Part shown: positions 1 to 3,967 of the stretch, piece by piece
Position numbering within the stretch: position 1 is the stretch's first letter
Layout: each line of letters opens with the position of its first letter
Assembly: GCA_021819985.1 (NCBI GenBank)
Contig: JAKAEG010000037.1
Coordinates: 1 to 10,674, forward strand
Origin: Nitrospirota bacterium
GTDB taxonomy: Bacteria; Nitrospirota; Thermodesulfovibrionia; Thermodesulfovibrionales; JdFR-88
Reading direction: 5' to 3'
DNA length: 10,674 bases
Notes under the pieces: generated by a model
What the model was told of the DNA's origin: nothing
The model's database searches: none
The model's input: only the letters and a program-made list of their open reading frames with translations
Made by a program: the position numbers and the translations under genes

Positions 1-15
1 TGATAGGCGATAAAA

Positions 16-726
16 ATGTATTATTCAAAAAATAAAATCCAATCCGATAAAGAATACTATTCAATGATTTTTACAGCGTCAGAAGATGGTCAAATCGAAC
101 TTCATAGTCAAACTATGTGGGTTGGATGGTTTGACGAGGCTCATAGGGTAGAGCTTCGTCAAATCTCACTTGTTAAACCTGATCGGATGGCGGAGTACTG
201 GATAGAATTCGGAATGCCTTTTTGTGTAGTCAACGATGTTGGTGATTTCCCAAAATGGTATGTCTCGGGAGGGCATGCCCTTGTCGCGAAAGAGGTTGCT
301 ACTCGCCTATTTCCATCCAGTTTAGAGCCGTCCGCTCCTGTTAGAATGGGCAGTAATGGATTCAGTGACGTTAGCATTTTGCCGCAATCCATTTTCAAGA
401 AGGCCCCTACGCCCAAAAAAAGAATGGATATTATAAAAAGAGATAAGTTCAGATGTAAGATATGTGGTAGAAGACCTGACGAAAACGTAGATATCGAACT
501 TAATGTCCATCATATTCGTCCCTTCGGACAAGGGGGCTTTACGCATGAAGAAAATCTAATTACTTTATGTGACACTTGTCATAAAGGGCTCGTCCCACAT
601 TATGAATGGGCACTCTATGATTTATTGAATAACGATCTCGGGTCAGATGTTAAGCTTTTAGAGAAACAAAAATATTTCCTAGGGGTAAAACGATACAGAC
701 AAATCCGAATGAAATCTGCTGATTAA
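16..726 (+). CDS. HNH endonuclease-domain protein
   Basis: Predicted 236-residue protein with a C-terminal HNH nuclease domain at about residues 135-195. Two zinc-binding Cys pairs (C147/C150 and C185/C188) flank a His-His pair (H165-H166), followed by a Pro, a GG turn, N180 in an EENL context and H189 after the last Cys. This is the classic ββα-metal layout for DNA cleavage. The first 130 residues match no family I recognise; they are rich in aromatics and may form a substrate- or partner-recognition domain. In-frame stops at positions 1-6 exclude a longer start, and no strong ribosome binding site is visible. The gene is AT-richer than tex or recQ and lies beside a toxin-antitoxin cluster, which suggests acquired DNA. 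It could be a stand-alone restriction or homing-type nuclease; the exact role is unknown. Confidence 0.85.
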   Translation: MYYSKNKIQSDKEYYSMIFTASEDGQIELHSQTMWVGWFDEAHRVELRQISLVKPDRMAEYWIEFGMPFCVVNDVGDFPKWYVSGGHALVAKEVATRLFPSSLEPSAPVRMGSNGFSDVSILPQSIFKKAPTPKKRMDIIKRDKFRCKICGRRPDENVDIELNVHHIRPFGQGGFTHEENLITLCDTCHKGLVPHYEWALYDLLNNDLGSDVKLLEKQKYFLGVKRYRQIRMKSAD

Positions 727-833
727 TTTGCGGAGTTAAGAGTAATGAGCCTTGCCCTGCGGCAGCGGGAAAAAGTACAAGCAGTGCTGCGGAATGAACT
801 GAGGATTATATTAGCGGATTGCTTCGAACGCTG

Positions 834-1171
834 TTACGTCTTCCCCTGGATTATCTCAATCGTCTTATCGACCACTTGGGCAAGCTTCCCGGTCTTGATG
901 CTTCCGACAGTGTAAAGGATGATATGGCTGTCAGCCGTGAAAATTCGGTTCGGCCTTATATTACTCGGCTGTTTCAGGCCCCGCGTTCAAAGTCGCTTTC
1001 TTCAAGGGCGATGGAATAGCTGTCCCGGACGGTCTTGCTTGTTATCTGGCAGAGGATGACATCATCGCCTTCAAGTGTTGCAATGACCAGGGCAGGGCGG
1101 CGTTTGGCCTGGGTCAGATCGGAGAAGGGGAAGGGAACAACAACGACATCGCCCCTTACAAACCCTGCCAA
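834..1171 (-). pseudogene. Frameshifted MazF/PemK-family toxin
   Basis: The first 65 codons (1171 down to the TGA at 974-976) encode the N-terminal half of a PemK/MazF-type mRNA interferase: RGDVVVVPFPFSD, then a KRRPALV motif and a CQITSK stretch. The frame ends in ...FERGA-stop. In the next frame the missing C-terminal half continues without a break: LKQPSNIRPNRIFTADSHI, then ILYTVGSIKTGKLAQVV, ending at the TAA at 834-836. Adding one base to the G4 run (979-982, read on the minus strand) restores a 112-residue protein, the usual MazF length. The start must be TTG, because an in-frame TGA lies two codons upstream; AAGAGG lies about 7 nt before it. The 5' end overlaps the antitoxin gene by 16 bp, as in translationally coupled modules. 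Either the toxin is inactivated or a base was lost in sequencing. Confidence 0.85.
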
Positions 1172-1350
1172 GCCTCATCCTCTTGGGGCAGGAGCCAGTC
1201 TTTCCTTAAAGACGATTCGCTGGCGATGGCGGCATCAAGCTTTTCCCTTAGTATCTTTGATTTCAGGAAGTGGACGAAATCCAGGACCTCATCCAGATAC
1301 GGCTCCGGAACCTGCTCGATCTCGCTTATCAAAATCTCTTTCTTGCTCAT
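1156..1350 (-). CDS. DUF2281-type antitoxin of the MazF module
   Basis: A 64-residue acidic, helical protein beginning MSKKEILISEIEQVPEPYLD. It resembles DUF2281 proteins, which commonly sit directly upstream of MazF/PemK or PIN toxins. The N-terminal half (about 1-35) is the recognisable domain (the EVLDFVHFLK helix). The C-terminal tail, with an acidic EDEAW stretch, is probably the toxin-binding segment. The start has GGTGAG 6 nt upstream (1357-1362), and the 3' end overlaps the toxin start by 16 bp. The frame is intact, unlike its partner. It lacks an obvious HTH or AbrB DNA-binding domain, so autoregulation by this protein alone is uncertain. Confidence 0.8.
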   Translation of the reverse strand: MSKKEILISEIEQVPEPYLDEVLDFVHFLKSKILREKLDAAIASESSLRKDWLLPQEDEAWQGL

Positions 1351-1370
1351 GTCCGTCTCACCAATGGTTT

Positions 1371-1376
1371 ATTCTA
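1371..1376 (-). promoter_or_regulatory. Possible -10 element for DUF2281/mazF module
   Basis: TAGAAT on the minus strand, about 20 nt before the antitoxin ATG, matches five of six -10 consensus bases. No good -35 is visible at 16-18 nt. Read-through from the upstream module is an alternative. Confidence 0.3.
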
Positions 1377-1395
1377 TCAGGAAACGACCTCGATT

Positions 1396-1415
1396 GCGGA
1401 AGCCCCAGGCTCCGC
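1396..1415. terminator. GC-rich hairpin between TA modules
   Basis: GCGGAAGCC / GGCTCCGC can form an 8-bp stem with one bulged base and a 3-nt loop, just past the vapC stop in the minus-strand direction. There is no U tract, so it is at best a weak or Rho-assisted terminator or an mRNA end-protecting structure. Confidence 0.35.
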
Positions 1416-1423
1416 CCCCCATC

Positions 1424-1810
1424 TTATGGCCTGAAGCGTTCCACGCGGAGTCCTTCTATGGATTTAAAATGCGCGTAATTGGCGGTGGCGAGCGTAGCCT
1501 TATGCGATATGGCGGAAGCAGCTATAAGAGCATCGACTGTCCTTAAGCCGTCAGACAGGGCATGGCGCTCCAGGAGTGATGCGGCCCTTTCAAAAATCTT
1601 TTCATCCGGACAGACGATTTTGGAAAAATTGAGACGCGTGAACTCCTTTATGTTCTTCATCTCTCTTTTATTCAGGCATCCTTGGATCAGCTCCATTACG
1701 CAAAGAGCAATGGTCGTCCTCTGCTTAAAGGGAATCCCGGCCATGAAATCCTCAGCGTCCTGATTCCCGCGGAAATACCAGATAAGGACGTCAGTGTCGA
1801 TGATTACCGT
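1424..1810 (-). CDS. vapC: PIN-domain VapC toxin with ACG at start position
   Basis: A VapC-type ribonuclease. The nearest in-frame ATG (1742-1744) gives only 106 residues and removes the first catalytic motif. Upstream codons in the same frame read VIIDTDVLIWYFRG, the canonical PIN N-terminus. Read from an ACG at 1808-1810, the product has 128 residues, the usual VapC length, with acidic residues D5, E40 and D93 and a TANYAHF motif near residue 110. The ACG lies 5 nt after the strong Shine-Dalgarno sequence AAAGGAGAGG, exactly where ATG is expected, and overlaps the antitoxin stop (ACGGTAA). No ATG, GTG, TTG or CTG lies between it and the upstream in-frame TAA. The simplest reading is an ATG-to-ACG mutation that abolishes or strongly lowers toxin synthesis. 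Weak ACG initiation is possible. Confidence 0.8.
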   Translation of the reverse strand, partial: TVIIDTDVLIWYFRGNQDAEDFMAGIPFKQRTTIALCVMELIQGCLNKREMKNIKEFTRLNFSKIVCPDEKIFERAASLLERHALSDGLRTVDALIAASAISHKATLATANYAHFKSIEGLRVERFRP

Positions 1811-2046
1811 GGAAACCTCTCCTTTCTCCGTTTAGCGAGCCATCCGGAGATGTCTTTCAGGTCCTCCCGGTCTTTCCATTGGCCGAATCCCACTGGGCTG
1901 AATTCCTTTCCGAAATCCTCACGAATGGGTTTCAGTACGGCTATCGATTTGCCGCGTTTCGTAATAATGACCTCATCGCCTTTGATCACCTGTTCAAGGA
2001 TCGCCGCGGCCCTGGTCCTCAATTCCTTTGCGGTAGCAGTCTTCAT
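1804..2046 (-). CDS. Phd/YefM-family antitoxin (VapB partner)
   Basis: An 80-residue protein starting MKTATAKELRTRAAAILEQV. The N-terminal fold is Phd/YefM type (strand, helices, then the EVIITKRGKSIAVLKP strands), which usually dimerises and binds operator DNA. Residues 55-80 form the toxin-neutralising tail. A strong AGAGGTGG ribosome site lies 4 nt before the ATG. The stop codon overlaps the vapC start position, so the toxin would be translationally coupled. The frame is intact. It probably represses its own promoter through the palindrome at 2062-2079. Confidence 0.88.
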   Translation of the reverse strand: MKTATAKELRTRAAAILEQVIKGDEVIITKRGKSIAVLKPIREDFGKEFSPVGFGQWKDREDLKDISGWLAKRRKERFPR

Positions 2047-2061
2047 TGTTCCACCTCTTTT

Positions 2062-2102
2062 GTATATTTTAAAGTATACACTTCGAATTCAGGTGAAATC
2101 AA
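2062..2102 (-). promoter_or_regulatory. Promoter and operator of Phd/VapC module
   Basis: On the minus strand, TTGATT (2097-2102) and TATACT (2073-2078) are separated by 18 bp, a plausible sigma-70 promoter. An 18-bp near-perfect palindrome, GTATATTTTAAAGTATAC on the plus strand (2062-2079, 16 of 18 positions symmetric), overlaps the -10. It is a likely operator for the Phd-type antitoxin, consistent with autorepression of this family. Confidence 0.65.
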
Positions 2103-2107
2103 ATTGA

Positions 2108-2126
2108 GGGATTGCGGGCTAATCCC
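2108..2126. terminator. Hairpin downstream of PIN toxin gene
   Basis: GGGATT (2108-2113) and AATCCC (2121-2126) form a 6-bp stem with a 7-nt loop between the PIN toxin stop and the next module's promoter. On the minus strand it is followed by a moderately T-rich stretch. It may be a weak terminator for the 2825-2161 operon. Confidence 0.35.
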
Positions 2127-2160
2127 AATCCCAGAGGCCTTTACCCTCATATTTCGATCT

Positions 2161-2595
2161 TCAGACTTCAAAATCCATGTTCAGAAAATCGGCCGGTTTA
2201 AGTATGAGAGTGCCCAAGACCTTTTTGTGATAAAAATTATTGAAGTCCTTCTTATTGCCGGTCACAAACACGTTCGTCTTGTGATAGACCGCCGTTGAAA
2301 GAATAATCCGGTCATTCAGGGGAAGATTGTGAATGTCTGCATGTTTAAGATCGGCGGCGACATCCACCAATACCTTTGATTGGCGGATCAATAAGTTAAG
2401 GTCCTGTTCCGCTTCGGGCTTCTTTCTCCTGATATTGAAAAGGGCCTCTTTGCAAACCAGATCGGAGAGATACACCTTGAGCTTGCCAAGCGCCTGGATT
2501 TCATATATCAAGTATGACCGTGACCGCTCTTTGCCTGTATAAGCAATCGAAAAAACCACATTGCTGTCAAGGAAGACTTTTATCTGCCCTTCCAT
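2161..2595 (-). CDS. PIN-domain ribonuclease toxin (VapC-like)
   Basis: A 144-residue PIN-fold protein with all four expected acidic positions: D10 in FLDSNVV, E50 in VCKEALF, D95 in LNDRIIL and D117 in TGNKKDF. It therefore looks like a complete Mg-dependent RNase, and its length is normal. It is more diverged from classical VapC than the neighbouring vapC and resembles the PIN group annotated as putative toxin-antitoxin PIN proteins. The ATG overlaps the end of the AbrB-type antitoxin gene by 16 bp, implying coupled translation. Unlike the other two toxins in this cluster, I see no frameshift or start defect. Confidence 0.85.
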   Translation of the reverse strand: MEGQIKVFLDSNVVFSIAYTGKERSRSYLIYEIQALGKLKVYLSDLVCKEALFNIRRKKPEAEQDLNLLIRQSKVLVDVAADLKHADIHNLPLNDRIILSTAVYHKTNVFVTGNKKDFNNFYHKKVLGTLILKPADFLNMDFEV

Positions 2596-2825
2596 TTAGC
2601 AAGGATGTCCTTTCCTTCCCCCTCTTTCAGCCGGTCCGCCTTTGAGATACTTTTTACAAAATCCTCGGAAAACTCCCGAACCATGACGGTCACAGCCGGC
2701 TTGATCATTATGCCGTCATCTCTGAGTTCGAATACGACAGGTGACTTTGACTTGATGCCAAACCGGTCTCTTAGCTTCTTGGGGATCGTCACCTGTCCTC
2801 TCTCACCGACTATTACAGTCTCCAT
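2580..2825 (-). CDS. AbrB/SpoVT-type antitoxin (VapB-like)
   Basis: An 81-residue protein whose first 45 residues are a swapped-hairpin AbrB/MazE DNA-binding domain: VGERGQVTIPKKLRDRFGI, followed by a hydrophobic VVFELRDDGIMIKP strand pair. The C-terminal half (EFSEDFVKSISKADRL onward) is charged and probably wraps the PIN toxin. AGGTGA lies 7 nt before the chosen ATG. A second ATG 5 nt upstream is out of frame. It is the first gene of the best-supported operon in the cluster and probably represses it through the inverted repeat at 2863-2883. Confidence 0.88.
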   Translation of the reverse strand: METVIVGERGQVTIPKKLRDRFGIKSKSPVVFELRDDGIMIKPAVTVMVREFSEDFVKSISKADRLKEGEGKDILAKWKGR

Positions 2826-2857
2826 TCCATTTCACCTGCCTTCCCAAAGATGATCTT

Positions 2858-2886
2858 ATTATACATATTAACTGAAAATATGTAAA
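2858..2886 (-). promoter_or_regulatory. Strong sigma-70-like promoter with AbrB operator
   Basis: On the minus strand, TTTACA (2881-2886) and a consensus TATAAT (2858-2863) are separated by exactly 17 bp. Between them, ACATATT (2863-2869) and AATATGT (2877-2883) form a perfect 7-bp inverted repeat with a 7-bp spacer. This fits binding of a dimeric AbrB-type antitoxin between -35 and -10. Confidence 0.8.
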
Positions 2887-3183
2887 TAGACACGGACTTG
2901 AGGCAATCAAATCACTGGTAGAATGCTACTTGAGCGTCCGCCCCTCTGCCAATGACGACAGTGATCTTTATTGTGACGTAAACAGCCTTGATCTAAAAGC
3001 AACCGGCTCCTTTATGGGTATGGCTGCTTGCCTCCCGTTTACTTCATTGCTTAAGGAGCGCGCGCGCAGTTTTTTTGGGATTCATACCTGTGCCGGTTTT
3101 CTTCTAAGCTGCTGGCGGCTACGGCCAAAACGAATCCAACCCTCCTTTTAATTGAATTGAAAATCGGTTATTTCATATGTTCC
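2887..3183. other. Non-coding stretch between TA island and backbone
   Basis: About 300 bp in which I see no convincing gene on either strand. It contains an alternating GCGCGCGCGC run (3058-3067) followed shortly by T7. The one longish plus frame (from TTG at 2930 to 3151) has no ribosome site and no recognisable family. It may be the degenerate border of the accessory region. Confidence 0.5.
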
Positions 3184-3212
3184 TTGACAGTTAATAAATA
3201 AAAACATAATAT
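3184..3212 (+). promoter_or_regulatory. Promoter of AT-hook-like gene
   Basis: A consensus TTGACA (3184-3189), 17 bp, then TAATAT (3207-3212, four of six -10 bases) in an AT-rich context, about 35 nt before the start codon. Confidence 0.6.
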
Positions 3213-3246
3213 TATTCACAAATAAAATTCAGGGAGGTATGTGTTG

Positions 3247-3621
3247 ATGGCTGATTTTATAGATATGATAAAAAAGCAGAGCGAAAAGCGGATAGCGGAT
3301 GTCCGCGAACTGACCGGCAAGCTTTCAGAGCAGCTCAAGCACCTTATTAAAATGATCCCCGAAGAAACCAGAAACAAAAGCATAGAGACCTTTCTCAACG
3401 ACATAAGAAAAGGCGTCCTCGGGGAAAAGACCGTTACCCGTCGCGCCGCAAGGAAGGGCAGAAAGCCATACGCCAGGCGCGGCAGAAAGCCGGGCAAGGC
3501 GGCAAGCGAGGGCGCAGCGGTGAGCGCGGGCAGGGCGGCAGGCCGTGTAAAGACTGCGGTCAAAAGAGGCAGAAGGAAAAAAGAGACCGTCACGGCAGAA
3601 AACGGACAGAAATCGGAATAA
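3247..3621 (+). CDS. Small basic protein with AT-hook-like tail
   Basis: A 124-residue protein I cannot assign to a named family. Residues 1-60 are predicted helical and of mixed charge (MADFIDMIKKQSEKRIADVR onward) and could be a coiled coil or oligomerisation module. Residues 61-112 are rich in Arg, Lys, Gly and Ala and contain three AT-hook-like cores: RKGRKP (69-74), RRGRKPGK (77-84) and KRGRRKK (106-112). The first two lie in a clear 8-residue repeat, mirrored by an 11-bp DNA repeat at 3457 and 3481. This suggests minor-groove DNA binding in the nucleoid, like bacterial histone-H1-like proteins. The ATG at 3247 has AGGGAGG 9 nt upstream. In-frame GTG (3241) and TTG (3244) are alternatives but sit closer to that site. 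It has its own promoter and terminator, so it is monocistronic. Confidence 0.75.
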   Translation: MADFIDMIKKQSEKRIADVRELTGKLSEQLKHLIKMIPEETRNKSIETFLNDIRKGVLGEKTVTRRAARKGRKPYARRGRKPGKAASEGAAVSAGRAAGRVKTAVKRGRRKKETVTAENGQKSE

Positions 3622-3652
3622 ATTAAGGCCCTTAAATTAACTCCGTATTTTT

Positions 3653-3698
3653 AAAATCCGGGGAACGGTTTTTTTCTTTTTTTTATTCCCCGGATTTT
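3653..3698 (+). terminator. Terminator-like hairpin with T-rich loop
   Basis: AAAATCCGGGGAA (3653-3665) pairs perfectly with TTCCCCGGATTTT (3686-3698). The 20-nt loop is almost all T, and the 3' flank after the stem's own TTTT is not a long T tract. It lies 30 nt past the AT-hook gene and most likely ends its transcript. Confidence 0.7.
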
Positions 3699-3828
3699 AC
3701 GTTGAATTCTGTTTTAAAAATCAAAAAATTAAAAAAGCAAAAAAGTTGTTTTCAATAGAAAGACGTCTTTTTCCGGCGGATTTTAGAAATATTTTCCCTT
3801 TTTGAAAATGCGGCGTCCTTTTTGAATC

Positions 3829-3837
3829 TGTTATAAT
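3829..3837 (+). promoter_or_regulatory. Extended -10 promoter for tex
   Basis: TGTTATAAT combines a consensus TATAAT (3832-3837) with the TG of an extended -10. No good -35 lies at 17 bp, which extended -10 promoters tolerate. It would give tex a leader of roughly 125 nt. Confidence 0.5.
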
Positions 3838-3882
3838 CCCCTGAGACCTCAAGTGAGATTTTTCCCTTGTTGAATAAAAAAT

Positions 3883-3949
3883 CCATTGCCCCGAAAAAAT
3901 CCAGGGGTATTTTGAAACAATGGGAGCTTTTAAATTAAAGGCGCTCCCA
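3883..3949 (+). promoter_or_regulatory. Structured tex leader with alternative hairpins
   Basis: Stem A pairs CCATTG (3883-3888) with CAATGG (3918-3923), enclosing CCCC (3889-3892) with GGGG (3904-3907). Stem B pairs TGGGAGC (3921-3927) with GCTCCCA (3943-3949) and ends just before the AGGA ribosome site (3954-3957). A and B share bases 3921-3923, so they compete at their junction. This could be a regulatory leader for tex; no ligand or known riboswitch class is recognised. Confidence 0.4.
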
Positions 3950-3967
3950 AAAAAGGACATTTAAAAA

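Noticed and set aside
1035..1478. Plus-strand frame of 147 codons across the MazF module
   Set aside because: Runs antisense to a well-recognised antitoxin and toxin; Ser/Pro/Arg-rich low-quality translation.
3058..3067. Alternating GCGCGCGCGC run followed by T7
   Set aside because: Too short and isolated to claim Z-DNA or terminator function; noted only as composition.
2930..3151. Plus frame from a TTG codon in the gene-free stretch
   Set aside because: No ribosome site, no known family, and a composition typical of chance frames.
3239..3247. Minimal ORF ATG-TGT-TGA whose stop overlaps the AT-hook start codon
   Set aside because: The ribosome site ends only 1 nt before this ATG, too close for initiation, so it is probably coincidental.
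3216..3593. Minus-strand hydrophobic frame opposite the AT-hook gene
   Set aside because: The Leu/Pro/Ala-rich sequence is the expected antisense reading of Lys/Arg/Gly codons, and it lacks its own signals.
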